Position numbers and translations under genes: made by a program
Shown here: piece after piece, positions 1 through 9,891 of the stretch
How positions within the stretch are numbered: the stretch's first letter is position 1
Layout: every line of letters begins with the position of its first letter
Notes under the pieces: generated by a model
The model's input: the letters and a program-made list of their open reading frames with translations, nothing else
Database searches by the model: none
What the model was told of the DNA's origin: nothing
Assembly: GCA_003566375.1 (NCBI GenBank)
Contig: PXDN01000143.1
Span: forward strand, 1-34,961
Length of the DNA: 34,961 nucleotides
Direction: 5' to 3'
Source of the DNA: Opitutia bacterium
GTDB lineage: Bacteria; Verrucomicrobiota; Verrucomicrobiia; Opitutales; T3Sed10-336

Positions 1-56
1 AAGGAGCAAGGAGCAAGGAGCAAGGAGCAAGGAGCAAGGAGCGGGGAGCCGGGAGC
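1..56. repeat. Heptamer tandem repeat (AAGGAGC)n
   Basis: Six exact copies of AAGGAGC run from base 1 to 42. Two degenerate copies follow (GGGGAGC at 43-49, CGGGAGC at 50-56), and then G-rich sequence continues to the end of rny at 82. The array starts at the window edge, so its full length is unknown. It lies just downstream of the rny stop codon. No function can be read from it; it looks like a simple-sequence intergenic array. Confidence 0.9.
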
Positions 57-81
57 AGCAGGGTGAGGGGAGCGGGGAGGG

Positions 82-1614
82 TTATTTTGCCGTTTCGATG
101 AAGCGTTGTTCGCGGATGACGGTGATTTTGATCACGCTCGGGGATTGCAGCTCTTCTTCGATTTTGCGGCGCAACGTGCGGGCCAGTTGCTGGGCGTCCT
201 CATCCCCAACTTTCTCGGGGGAGACGATGACCCGGATTTCGCGCCCGGCCTGGATGGCGTAGGCTTCCAGCACCCCCGGCAACTCGACGGCGAGGGCCTC
301 CAGCCGTTCCAGCCGTTGCAGGTAGTTGCCGTGGGATTCGATGCGCGCTCCCGGGCGCACCGCCGAGAGGGTGTCCGCGATGATGACCACCGGGGCGTAG
401 AGACTTTCGGCGGGAACTTCCTCGTGGTGGGCGGCGACCGCGTTGACGATGGCGCCCGGCTCGCCGCGGCGGCGCAACACATCCGCCCCAATGGTGGCGT
501 GGCTGCCCTCGTATTCGTGGTCCACCGCCTTGCCGATGTCATGGTAGAGACCCGCCCGCTTGGCCACATTCGGGTCGAGCCCGATTTCCGAGGCGATCAT
601 CGAACAGAGAAAGGCGACCTCGACGGAATGATCGAGCACGTTTTGGTTGAGGGAGAAACGGTAACGGAGTTTTCCGAGCAGGCTGAGGATGTCCGGATGC
701 ACCCCGGTGATTTTTAGTTTGTCCACCGCCTCCCCGCCGTAGGAACTGACCTCGGCCATGACCTGTTCCTGCGCTTTTTGCAGGAATTCCTCGATGCTGG
801 CCGGATGGATGCGGCCGTCCTCGATCAAATTGATCATGGCGATCTTGGCGATTTCCCGGCGCACCGGATCAAAGCAGGAGATCAAGAGGGTCTGCGGGGA
901 TTCATCAATCAGCAAGGTAGTGCCGGACAAAGCTTCAAAGCTTTTGATGTTGCGCCCCTCCTTGCCGATGATGCGGCCCTTCATTTCATCGTTGGGCAGA
1001 TCGACCACCGCCGAAAGCGCGTCGCCGTGAGGTTGGCTGGCCAGCCGTTGCATGACGGTGAGCAAGGTTTTGCGGGCCTCCTGCTGCACCTCCTTGTCCC
1101 CTTTTTCCAACAGCGCCCGGCGTTTGGCCCGGATTTCGCCTTGGCATTCGTGCTCCACTTCCTCCAGAAGAAATTTGCGCCCTTCTTCCTGGGTGATCCC
1201 GGCGATCTCCCGCAGTTTCCGCCGGTAGTGGCGGATCTGGTTGCCGAGGGACTGGCGCGATTCTTTCAGGGAGAGGACATCCTGTTCATGCTTTTGCCGT
1301 TGTTCGTCCAACTGTCGGCGGATGGTCTCCAACTCATGGCGCTCGCGTTGCAAATCGCGGCGGCTGTTTTCGAGCTCCATTTTGGCGCGGTCTTCGTCGC
1401 GCTTTAGCTCGGTTCGGCTGCGTTCGATTTCGACCTCGGCCTTGCTTTTGATTTCGCGGGCGGCGATTTCGGCCTCGCGACTGGCGTAGAAGAGGGTGGC
1501 CTTGGATTTCTCTTTATCCAGCCGCCGGTTGCGGATGGTCAAAATGGAAATGAGGATGGCGGTGAAAGTGGCGCCGAGTATGGCTGAAAAAAAGATGGCC
1601 CAAACCGCGTTCAT
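82..1614 (-). CDS. rny: Ribonuclease Y (membrane-anchored endoribonuclease)
   Basis: RNase Y starts mRNA decay by endonucleolytic cleavage at the inner face of the cytoplasmic membrane. The 510-residue protein has the complete family layout. An N-terminal membrane helix spans about residues 4-26. A long charged coiled coil rich in Glu, Arg and Lys covers about 30-190. A KH RNA-binding domain carries GRIIGKEGRN at 213-222. An HD phosphohydrolase domain has the His-Asp pair at 358-359 (YHDIGKA), AHHEEVP near 395-401 and ADTLSAVRPGAR near 413-424. Length is normal for the family. The ATG at 1614 is directly followed by the membrane anchor, which fixes the start; no Shine-Dalgarno precedes it. 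The gene lies downstream of the GntR-LacI regulator on the same strand with about 320 bases between, so it probably has its own promoter. Confidence 0.97.
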   Translation of the reverse strand: MNAVWAIFFSAILGATFTAILISILTIRNRRLDKEKSKATLFYASREAEIAAREIKSKAEVEIERSRTELKRDEDRAKMELENSRRDLQRERHELETIRRQLDEQRQKHEQDVLSLKESRQSLGNQIRHYRRKLREIAGITQEEGRKFLLEEVEHECQGEIRAKRRALLEKGDKEVQQEARKTLLTVMQRLASQPHGDALSAVVDLPNDEMKGRIIGKEGRNIKSFEALSGTTLLIDESPQTLLISCFDPVRREIAKIAMINLIEDGRIHPASIEEFLQKAQEQVMAEVSSYGGEAVDKLKITGVHPDILSLLGKLRYRFSLNQNVLDHSVEVAFLCSMIASEIGLDPNVAKRAGLYHDIGKAVDHEYEGSHATIGADVLRRRGEPGAIVNAVAAHHEEVPAESLYAPVVIIADTLSAVRPGARIESHGNYLQRLERLEALAVELPGVLEAYAIQAGREIRVIVSPEKVGDEDAQQLARTLRRKIEEELQSPSVIKITVIREQRFIETAK

Positions 1615-1935
1615 TATCAGTCAATCGCGATGGAAAAGTCCGCATGGAAAAACGGCGTTCGCCACCGGCGACCGCCGCAACCCGGGCTCCGCACCGGCGG
1701 AGTTTCCCATGCCCGTTACCGCAATAAACAAGCACCATTGAGAAAAAACCGAGCGGGTTCAACATCTTGTTTCACCACGGAAACGTTTACGCTAACCGCT
1801 TACCCGGAGCGGTTCCATTTTGGATAAACAACCAAGCCATAATTTGGAACGATTTCCGCGGCGAGTATTTGGCCCAGAATTTCCGTTTCTGGAACTCCAA
1901 GGTGAGAACCGTTGCGGTTGCTCCTGTGGGGTGTT
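1615..1935. other. Intergenic region between regulator and rny
   Basis: This 321-base stretch holds no convincing gene. It should contain the rny promoter (minus strand), but no clear -35/-10 pair was recognised. Two small structures are visible: a 5-bp inverted repeat (CTCCG/CGGAG, 1687-1702) and the palindrome AAACGTTT at 1781-1788, described separately. Reading frames through the region have no family resemblance. Confidence 0.6.
1781..1788. promoter_or_regulatory. Possible LacI-type operator core (AAACGTTT)
   Basis: An 8-base perfect palindrome, AAACGTTT, sits in the rny upstream region, inside a longer imperfect context. LacI-family sites often centre on a similar ACGT-type core. The regulator encoded upstream has a LacI-like effector domain but a GntR-type DNA-binding domain, so the link is weak. 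An 8-mer palindrome can easily arise by chance. Confidence 0.2.
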
Positions 1936-3024
1936 TCAGCGGGCCGGGACAGGGCCCGCCGTTTCGCCGGGGTCGTAATCGGGCATGTGCCAATGGGGGG
2001 CGGGGGGGATGCTTCCGTCCACCGCCAGTTGGACGGCGAGGCGGGAAAGCCGTTCGGCGAAGGCCCGCCTGCGGAAGGTGTAGCGCGAAACCGGCGGGGT
2101 CAGGTAATCGAGCCAGCTGTCGTTGTCGCGCGAAATGATCGAGAGGTTTCCCGGCACGCCAACCCCCCGCCGGGCAAGGTGGGTGAGAGTGGTCAGGACG
2201 TGCAACGGGCGGCTCACCACCAGCGCGGTGGGCGGTTCGGCACGGGCGAGCAATTGGTCGAGTTTTTGGCAGATGCCGCGGGGCGTGCCGTCGTGTTCCA
2301 CCAGAACGACGGCGGCGTCGTCCCGGCTGCCGATTTCGACGCCGGCCCGCAACCCTTCCAGGCTGAGCCGACTGGCCGCCAAATGGGCTCCCGCCAGAAA
2401 CAAGGCGATGCGGCGGTGGCCGTGACGCAGCAAAACCCCCGCCGCGTGTCGGCAAACGGCTTGGTAATCCAAATCGATGAATGGCAGCGGGAGGCCGGTT
2501 TCCACCGTGCCGGCCACCAGCACCGGGAGGGCGCGTTCGGCGCACCAGGTCTGCGCGGCGGCGGTGGGGGCGGACAAGATCCAGCAGGCCACGTCCGGCT
2601 GGCGGGTGATTTTATCCAACGCGCGCTCCGGTTTGGCTTCTTCCAGAGCCGGATCGGCGAAAATCTCCAAGCGGAATCCGGCCTCCTGGAGATGGTTGCG
2701 CAGCTCGTTGAGATAAAACAAGGTGACCGGGGGCATCTGGTGAATCGGTTTCGACGTGATCACACCGACCCGGTCGCGCGGGACCGGCGCGGGCTCGACC
2801 GGTTCGGCCTGGATGCGCCGCCCGATGCCGCGTTGCCCTTTAAGCAAACCCTCCCGTTCCAGCAGCGCGATGGCGGCGCGCACGGTCGGACGGCTTACCT
2901 GGAGTTTGGCGGCCAAGGTGCGCTCGCCGGGAAGCACCGACTGCCATTCCCCGCCGCGGATGCCCTTGCGCAGGGCGGCGGCGGTCTGGTTGACGAGGGA
3001 ATGTCTTTGTGGAAGTTCAAGCAT
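1936..3024 (-). CDS. GntR-type transcriptional regulator with LacI-like ligand-binding domain
   Basis: This is a sugar-responsive transcription factor of hybrid build. A GntR winged-helix domain occupies about residues 8-66, with LPGERTLAAKLQVSRPTVR-type recognition sequence at 31-50 and a wing around GIGRRIQ. A periplasmic-binding-protein/LacI-like domain follows (about 88-350), with the typical HGHRRIALF and PGNLSIISRDND segments. The predicted product is 362 residues. The reading frame stays open far upstream into the antisense of the next gene, but the first sensible start is the ATG at 3024, just before the winged helix. It is transcribed away from an oxidoreductase gene at 3124 with 99 bases between, the usual layout of a local regulator and its target. 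Ligand unknown; a sugar or sugar acid is inferred. Confidence 0.88.
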   Translation of the reverse strand: MLELPQRHSLVNQTAAALRKGIRGGEWQSVLPGERTLAAKLQVSRPTVRAAIALLEREGLLKGQRGIGRRIQAEPVEPAPVPRDRVGVITSKPIHQMPPVTLFYLNELRNHLQEAGFRLEIFADPALEEAKPERALDKITRQPDVACWILSAPTAAAQTWCAERALPVLVAGTVETGLPLPFIDLDYQAVCRHAAGVLLRHGHRRIALFLAGAHLAASRLSLEGLRAGVEIGSRDDAAVVLVEHDGTPRGICQKLDQLLARAEPPTALVVSRPLHVLTTLTHLARRGVGVPGNLSIISRDNDSWLDYLTPPVSRYTFRRRAFAERLSRLAVQLAVDGSIPPAPHWHMPDYDPGETAGPVPAR

Positions 3025-3123
3025 GGCGGCGGCCAACCCCGGCCCCCCGGCCCCCTGCGTCGGGGTGGCCCGGTTTGTTGACCAGTTTTTCCTTTTTGCT
3101 ACCCATGGCAAGCATTCCCCGTT

Positions 3124-4473
3124 ATGGATGGCGTTATGAAAGAACCCATTCGCGCGGTCATCGTCGGTGCCGGACACCGGGCACTCGTTTACGCCTCGTA
3201 TGCCTTGAAGCATCCGGAGGAGTTGCAAATCACCGGGGTGGCGGACCCGGTCGAACTGCGCCGGCGGCAAACCGCTGAAAAGTTCAACATCCCGGCGGCA
3301 AACTGCTTTGAGTCGGCCGAAGCCCTGGCCGCCGCGCCGAAACTGGGCGACGCGGTCATCAACGGGACCATGGACCACCAGCATGTGGAGACCTCCCTGC
3401 CGGTTTTGGAGGCCGGCTACGACCTGTTGCTGGAAAAGCCGTTCGCGACCCATCAGGATGAAATGTGGAAATTGGTCGAAGCCGCCCGCCGGTTTGACCG
3501 CAAGGTTATGATTTGCCATGTGTTGCGGTATGCTCCCTTTTACGCCGCGATCCGCCGGAAACTGGCGGAAGGGGCGGTCGGCAACATTATCAACATCCAA
3601 ACCACCGAGCATGTTTCCTTTCACCATGTCGCGATCAGTTTCGTGCGGGGCAAACACGGCAGCAAGGCCCGGTGCCATGCGAGCATGTTGTTGAGCAAGT
3701 GCTGCCATGATTTGGATTTGATCGCGTGGATGCGGGGCGGGGTGGACCCGGTTTCCGTGGCCAGTTTTGGCAGCCGTTCGTTTTTCCGGCCCGAGGGGGC
3801 GCCAGAGGGAGCCGGCAAGCATTGTCTGATCGATTGCCCCGCCGACGTCGAATCGGCCTGTCTTTACTCCGCCCGCAAACATTATCTGGACAATCCCGAC
3901 CGCTGGGCCTTCTACGTGTGGGCGGGTTTGGAGGGGAAGGACAACCCGACGCTGGAGGAAAAAGAAGCGCATCTGCGGCAAAAGGACAATCCCTACGGCC
4001 GGTGCGTGTTTCACCATGACAACGACGTGGTGGACCGCCAGTCGGTGGTGGTGGAATTCGCGGACGGGAGCACCGCCACCCACAACATGATCGGCGGCTC
4101 CGCCAAAAGCTCGCGGTCCCTGCACATCATCGGCACCCGGGGGGAGATTCTGGGGTGTTTGGAGGACAGCAAATTCACCGTCCGCACCATCAAAGCCGCT
4201 CCCGGGAAGGATTTCGACGAGGAATTGGTCGATTTGTCGGTAACCGGTGACATGCACGGGGCCTTTGGCGGCCACGGTGGCGGCGACCTGCGCCTGGTGG
4301 GTGATTTCGTGCGGGTGGTGCGCGGAGAAATGGCCTCGCTTTCGTCCACCACGCTGGAGGATTCCATCAAAGGCCACCTCCTCTGCTACCTCGCCGATCA
4401 AGCCATGGAGGAACGCCGGGTGGTGCCGGTGCCGGGCGATTTGGCCGCCCGCCTCAAGCCCTCCGCCAAATAG
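3124..4473 (+). CDS. Gfo/Idh/MocA family NAD(P)-dependent oxidoreductase
   Basis: A dehydrogenase of the Gfo/Idh/MocA superfamily, which oxidises or reduces hydroxyl groups of sugars, inositols or related compounds with NAD(P). The N-terminal Rossmann fold shows VIVGAGHRA (13-20). The catalytic-lysine motif is EKP (104-106). The second conserved block, SKCCHDLDLIAW (191-202), supplies the lysine/histidine pair expected in the active site. At 449 residues it is longer than the common 330-390 form, matching the larger subclass of this family. The start is taken at 3124; the ATG at 3136 (MKEPIRAV) is equally possible because neither has a ribosome binding site. It is divergent from the GntR-LacI regulator, which probably controls it. 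A single gene, so the substrate cannot be named. Confidence 0.9.
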   Translation: MDGVMKEPIRAVIVGAGHRALVYASYALKHPEELQITGVADPVELRRRQTAEKFNIPAANCFESAEALAAAPKLGDAVINGTMDHQHVETSLPVLEAGYDLLLEKPFATHQDEMWKLVEAARRFDRKVMICHVLRYAPFYAAIRRKLAEGAVGNIINIQTTEHVSFHHVAISFVRGKHGSKARCHASMLLSKCCHDLDLIAWMRGGVDPVSVASFGSRSFFRPEGAPEGAGKHCLIDCPADVESACLYSARKHYLDNPDRWAFYVWAGLEGKDNPTLEEKEAHLRQKDNPYGRCVFHHDNDVVDRQSVVVEFADGSTATHNMIGGSAKSSRSLHIIGTRGEILGCLEDSKFTVRTIKAAPGKDFDEELVDLSVTGDMHGAFGGHGGGDLRLVGDFVRVVRGEMASLSSTTLEDSIKGHLLCYLADQAMEERRVVPVPGDLAARLKPSAK

Positions 4474-4743
4474 GCAAAAGATCCCCCCGCACTTCGGGTT
4501 GCGGGGCCGGTGGGAGAGGGCGAAAATATTTTTCCGCTCCCCCGCTTTTGCGCTTGAGCCGGGCGCGGTTCCTGTCAACGTTGGAACTCTTTTCGCGGCA
4601 TGCAAGCTTTGGCCGGGGAGCCGCGGGTTTCCGTCTCCGGTCCTTTTTCAATAAAAACCATTCCAACACCACCGGCCCGCGGGCCGCGCCGCCCATTCCC
4701 GGTTTCCCGGAAACCGACCGGGGACTGTGACGGCAAACTTCTA
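4474..4743. other. Intergenic region and rpsA leader
   Basis: About 270 bases with no gene. A small stem (CCCCGCA 4485-4491 with TGCGGGG 4500-4506, loop of 8) lies just after the oxidoreductase stop and may end that transcript, although no T-run follows. A second stem (CGGTTTC 4700-4706 with GAAACCG 4710-4716) lies about 30 bases before the rpsA start and would be in the rpsA mRNA leader. S1 is autoregulated through its leader in well-studied bacteria; whether this hairpin takes part is inference. Confidence 0.45.
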
Positions 4744-6408
<1,665 letters not shown>

Positions 6409-6450
6409 AGCGGTCTCCGGTTGGCCAACCCGCCACGGCAACAATTGACA

Positions 6451-6484
6451 CGACCCTCCGGCGCTTGCGCCGGGGGGTCGTTTT
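6451..6484 (+). terminator. Rho-independent terminator after rpsA
   Basis: A 14-base arm (6451-6464) pairs with 6467-6480 with only one T-G wobble. The outer pairs are CGACC with GGTCG, and the hairpin is followed at once by TTTT (6481-6484). It lies 42 bases after the rpsA stop codon. This is the clearest terminator in the window and separates rpsA from the response regulator. Confidence 0.9.
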
Positions 6485-6548
6485 GCCATGAAGGGCGCCG
6501 TTCAACAGGCCGGTCCGTAACCGGGGTTTTTACCTTTCCATCTTCTAC

Positions 6549-6576
6549 TTGCCACGACGCGTCATTCTTTTAGGGT
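6549..6576 (+). promoter_or_regulatory. Possible sigma-70 promoter for the response regulator
   Basis: TTGCCA (6549-6554) matches the -35 consensus at five of six bases. After a 16-base spacer comes TAGGGT (6571-6576), a weak -10. Transcription would begin about seven bases before the ATG at 6590, giving an almost leaderless mRNA, which would fit the missing Shine-Dalgarno. The -10 match is poor, so this is tentative. Confidence 0.3.
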
Positions 6577-6589
6577 AAGCCTTCCGTTC

Positions 6590-7885
6590 ATGCCTTCCAT
6601 TCTCATAGTAGACGACCTGACCGCGATTCATGAAATGCTCGCCGCGGTGATTCAACCCACGGGCTTCTCCATGGCCTTTGCCGAGGATGGAAACAGCGCC
6701 CTCGAGCAATACAAAAGCGGTGAATTCGAGGTGGTGCTGGCCGATATTTCCATGACGCCGATGGACGGCATCGAACTACTGCGGCATCTCAAGCAATACG
6801 ACCCGGACTGCGTAGCGATCATGATGACCGGCTACGCAAGCACCGAGACCGCCATCAAGGCGCTCAAGCACGGTGCGTTCGATTACATTCAAAAGCCGTT
6901 TAAAATCGACGAGCTGCTCAAAACCTTGAAACGGGCGGTGGAGTTTCGGGCGAGAGCCAAAGGCCAAGCCCGCGGCGGCGCCGCGGAGGAGGAAATATCC
7001 CTCGACATCGATTCCCGGCTGGTCGGCCGCGGCGAGGCCAACCGGCGGCTCGTGCAGCAGGTGCGGAAGTTGATCCACGTGCACACCCCCATTCTCCTGC
7101 TGGGCGAAACCGGCACCGGGCGGCGGAGCATTGCCGAAATCGTGCACGCCGGGCAGAGCGGAAAGGACAAGCCGTTCATTTTGGTCGATTGCGCCCAGGT
7201 CGGCGAGGACGCCCTGCGCGTTTCCCTGCTGGGGGAAAACGGCGCTCCCGGCGAGTGGATCGCGCGGTCGCGCGGGGGAACCCTTTGTCTCCAAAACATT
7301 GAGACGCTCGGTCCCGCGGCGCAGGAGGGGCTGGTTGCGGTCATCAAACGCTGTGTCAGCGACACGCGCATCATTTGCACCTCCGCCGACGACTTGGAAG
7401 CCCGGATGGAGGAAGGATTGTTTGACGACGAGCTGTTTTACCGCATCGCGACCCTGCCGATTCATGTCGTTCCGTTGCGGGAACGGTTGGAGGACCTGCC
7501 CGAATTAATCCGGTTTTTTCTGGCCAAGGCCAAAAATCCACGGTTCGAGAGCGCGCAGATTGAATTCTCCCCCGCGGCCTTGGAGGCCATGCGGGCCTAC
7601 CCTTGGCCGGGGAACGTGCTGGAACTGCAGCAGATCGTAACCAGTGTCGCTTCCTCCACTGAAAACAGGGTGATCGACCCCGCCGGGTTGCCCCGCAAAG
7701 TGACCAGTATGGAAGGGTGGCCAACGTTGGAGGAGCACCTCGCCCGGCAGGAGCGCCGCTACATCCGCATCGTGCTCAACGCGGCGGGCGGCGACCGGGA
7801 AAAAGCGGCCCGCATTCTGGGCTGCGATCCGGCCAAGCTCGACGGGGTCGAAAACCCGGTCGAGGCTGAATCGGTTAATTCTTGA
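6590..7885 (+). CDS. NtrC-architecture response regulator with degenerate AAA+ domain
   Basis: The 431-residue protein has the three parts of an NtrC-type activator. A receiver domain (1-120) has acidic residues D8-D9, phospho-acceptor D52, T80 and K102 all intact. A central AAA+ domain (about 143-370) and a short Fis-like helix-turn-helix (about 380-425) follow. The AAA+ core is eroded: Walker A reads GETGTGRRS with Arg178 in place of the usual Lys, the GAFTGA sigma-54 contact loop is replaced by GENGAPG (215-221), and Walker B reads GGTLCLQN with Gln235-Asn236 where Asp-Glu is expected. It therefore probably receives phosphorylation but does not use ATP to open sigma-54 promoters. No histidine kinase is adjacent. 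It begins after the rpsA terminator and converges on the oxidoreductase at 7901. Confidence 0.9.
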   Translation: MPSILIVDDLTAIHEMLAAVIQPTGFSMAFAEDGNSALEQYKSGEFEVVLADISMTPMDGIELLRHLKQYDPDCVAIMMTGYASTETAIKALKHGAFDYIQKPFKIDELLKTLKRAVEFRARAKGQARGGAAEEEISLDIDSRLVGRGEANRRLVQQVRKLIHVHTPILLLGETGTGRRSIAEIVHAGQSGKDKPFILVDCAQVGEDALRVSLLGENGAPGEWIARSRGGTLCLQNIETLGPAAQEGLVAVIKRCVSDTRIICTSADDLEARMEEGLFDDELFYRIATLPIHVVPLRERLEDLPELIRFFLAKAKNPRFESAQIEFSPAALEAMRAYPWPGNVLELQQIVTSVASSTENRVIDPAGLPRKVTSMEGWPTLEEHLARQERRYIRIVLNAAGGDREKAARILGCDPAKLDGVENPVEAESVNS

Positions 7886-7900
7886 CGCCCCCGCGCCGGC

Positions 7901-8998
7901 TCAACCGGCGGCGGCCGCTTCGGTTGCTTCGTCGGCAATTTCCGCCAGCGTCACTTCGCGCCCTGTTTCCGCCGACCGGTAGATGGCGTTCAGCGTCCGC
8001 TGAACCGCCAGTGCCTGGGGGAGGGTGCAAACCGGTTCCGCCTTTCCGAGGATCACGTCGATCCAGTTTAGAAACCGGTTTTCGGTGGCGTGGGGCGTTT
8101 CGATCGGTTCCGGAGTGGTGACTTGATACTCCCCGCCTTCCGGGCCGAACCGGCAGAGCTTGGCATCGAAAGCGGTCAGGGCGGCTTCGGAGCCGAAAAT
8201 CTCGACGTTGTTGCGCCCTTTATCCTCCGGCTGGTGCATCGCCCACGCCACTTCCAAATTCAGGGTGGTCCCGTTTTTCAGACGGATCAGGGCTCCGGCG
8301 AAATCCTCCACGTCAAACACGTTTTCCGAGCGGTCCGACAGGCCCCAGCCTCCTTCGCCGAGGCCGCGGTGGCCAAAGGTGCGGTGGGTGATGCCGCTGA
8401 CCGATTCAATCTCGAAATTATCCATCAGGTAGAGGGCGAGATCGAGCAGGTGGACGCCGATGTCGAGCAGCCCTCCGCCCCCGGCCAGTTTCTTGCTGCC
8501 AAACCAAGTGCCGAGGCGCGGAATGCCGCTGCGGCGAAGCCAGTAGGCTTTGGCGTGGTAGATGTCGCCCAAATCGCCGCGCCCGATCATCGCCTTGACC
8601 GTTTGGGTTTCCTTGCGGAAGCGCATGTTCATGCTGACCATGAACGTCAGGCCGGTTTCGCGGGCCACCTCCGCCACTTGCACCGCTTCCGGGTAATTGG
8701 TGGTAAACGGCTTGTCCAGCATGACATGTTTGCCCGCCCGAAGAGCGGCGATGGCCAGGGGCGCGTGAAAGGCGTTGGGCACGGCGATGCTGACGGCATC
8801 GATGGAATCGTCGGCCAGCAGGTCGTCGGCGTTGGTGTGAACGCTTTCGATGGCGAATTCGTTTTGCAGGGCCTCCCCGCGTTCCCGGCTGGAATCGGCC
8901 ACCGCGACCACCCGCGCGTCGGGATGGGCGTTGATGGAATTGCAATTGTGGGCGGCGATGCGGCCGGCCCCGATCATGCCAATGCGAAGTGTGCTCAT
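7901..8998 (-). CDS. Gfo/Idh/MocA family NAD(P)-dependent oxidoreductase
   Basis: A 365-residue sugar-type dehydrogenase of normal length. The dinucleotide-binding motif GMIGAGRIAAHN covers about residues 7-18, the catalytic DKP lies at 95-97, and the second signature GGGGLLDIGVHLLD at 173-186 contains the conserved Asp, His and Asp. The start at 8998 (MSTLRIGMIG) begins exactly at the Rossmann fold; upstream residues in the open frame are not family-like. It lies 32 bases downstream of the sugar isomerase gene on the same strand, so the two are almost certainly co-transcribed. Such pairs act together in oxidation and epimerisation of sugars or inositols; the substrate is not known. There is no Shine-Dalgarno. 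Confidence 0.93.
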   Translation of the reverse strand: MSTLRIGMIGAGRIAAHNCNSINAHPDARVVAVADSSRERGEALQNEFAIESVHTNADDLLADDSIDAVSIAVPNAFHAPLAIAALRAGKHVMLDKPFTTNYPEAVQVAEVARETGLTFMVSMNMRFRKETQTVKAMIGRGDLGDIYHAKAYWLRRSGIPRLGTWFGSKKLAGGGGLLDIGVHLLDLALYLMDNFEIESVSGITHRTFGHRGLGEGGWGLSDRSENVFDVEDFAGALIRLKNGTTLNLEVAWAMHQPEDKGRNNVEIFGSEAALTAFDAKLCRFGPEGGEYQVTTPEPIETPHATENRFLNWIDVILGKAEPVCTLPQALAVQRTLNAIYRSAETGREVTLAEIADEATEAAAAG

Positions 8999-9030
8999 GG
9001 ATGGGAAGAGATGGTCAAAAAGGAGTTGGG

Positions 9031-9792
9031 TCAATAACCGAGGGCGCGCAGGTTTTCCAAGCAAATCCGCGCGCATTCCATGGGCGGGTGCTTGTGCGTT
9101 TCCTGCTCGACGATGTTCCACTCGGTGCCGCCGTGTTCTCTGGAAAGGCGGAGCACCTCCTTCCAGTCGGTGTCCCCTTCGCCGATGAGGGCGGTTTTAT
9201 CGGCGGAATGTTCCTTGAGGTGCAGGGTCACCGCCCGCCCGGGGTAGCGGATGAGATAGGGGAGCGGATCGGCGCCGCCGGCGATGGCGTTGCCGGTGTC
9301 GATTTGCATGACCACCTCGGGCCGGGTGTGGTCAAAAAAGAGGTCCCAAGGCACCACGCCGTCCATCGGGGTGAATTCGATGGTGTGATTGTGATAGCCG
9401 GTCACCATGCCGCGGGAGGCGAGCTTGGCGGCGAGTTCGTTGAAGAGTTCGGCGGTTTTCCGCCAGGCGTCGGCGGAGGCCCGGTATTCTTCCAACAACC
9501 CCGGCACGATGAGAAACCGGTTGCCCAACGTTTCATTGTAGTCGGCGGTGGCTTCGAAGTCGGGCTCCAGCAGTTTGGCCAACGGGGTGTGGGAGCCGCA
9601 GCAGCGCAGGCCGATATCGTCCAGCATCTTGCGCAGTTCGCCGGCCGGGGTGTCGTAAAAGCCGGCGAATTCCACGCCTTCATAACCCATCGCCGCCACC
9701 TCGCGCAGAACGGCGGGGAGGCCGCGGTCGCGGCAGTCGTCGCGGACCGAATACAATTGGAGGCCAAGGGCCGCTTTCACCGGTGTGTTCAT
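9031..9792 (-). CDS. Sugar phosphate isomerase/epimerase (xylose isomerase-like TIM barrel)
   Basis: A 253-residue protein of the AP endonuclease 2 / xylose-isomerase-like TIM barrel superfamily, which isomerises, epimerises or dehydrates sugars and inositol derivatives using a divalent metal. The expected metal and acid-base residues are visible: YHNHTIEF (133-140), DTGN (165-168), HLKEH (191-195) and VEQE (228-231). The N-terminus GLQLYSVRDD is typical, which supports the ATG at 9792. It is the upstream partner of the oxidoreductase at 7901-8998. The family covers many substrates (hydroxypyruvate isomerase, IolE, 3-keto-sugar enzymes), so the exact reaction cannot be assigned. Confidence 0.92.
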   Translation of the reverse strand: MNTPVKAALGLQLYSVRDDCRDRGLPAVLREVAAMGYEGVEFAGFYDTPAGELRKMLDDIGLRCCGSHTPLAKLLEPDFEATADYNETLGNRFLIVPGLLEEYRASADAWRKTAELFNELAAKLASRGMVTGYHNHTIEFTPMDGVVPWDLFFDHTRPEVVMQIDTGNAIAGGADPLPYLIRYPGRAVTLHLKEHSADKTALIGEGDTDWKEVLRLSREHGGTEWNIVEQETHKHPPMECARICLENLRALGY

Positions 9793-9891
9793 GGGATTCG
9801 TGTTGTGGTTAAAAACCCGATGGCGTCAATCTCCATGCGGAGGCTCCGGCGCGGAAATCAGCGCTCGCGGGTGGATTGGCGCTGTCGGCTG

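Noticed and set aside
3071-3100. FadR-like operator in the regulator/oxidoreductase gap
   Set aside because: TGGTCAAC matches only one half-site; the second half is absent.
3025-4605. Open frame extending the minus-strand regulator upstream to 4605
   Set aside because: It is the antisense of the oxidoreductase gene, has no family resemblance, and the winged helix begins at the ATG at 3024.
4600-4743. N-terminal extension of S1
   Set aside because: The 48 extra residues are Pro/Arg-rich and not S1-like; MSSSIMEELL at 4744 is the natural start.
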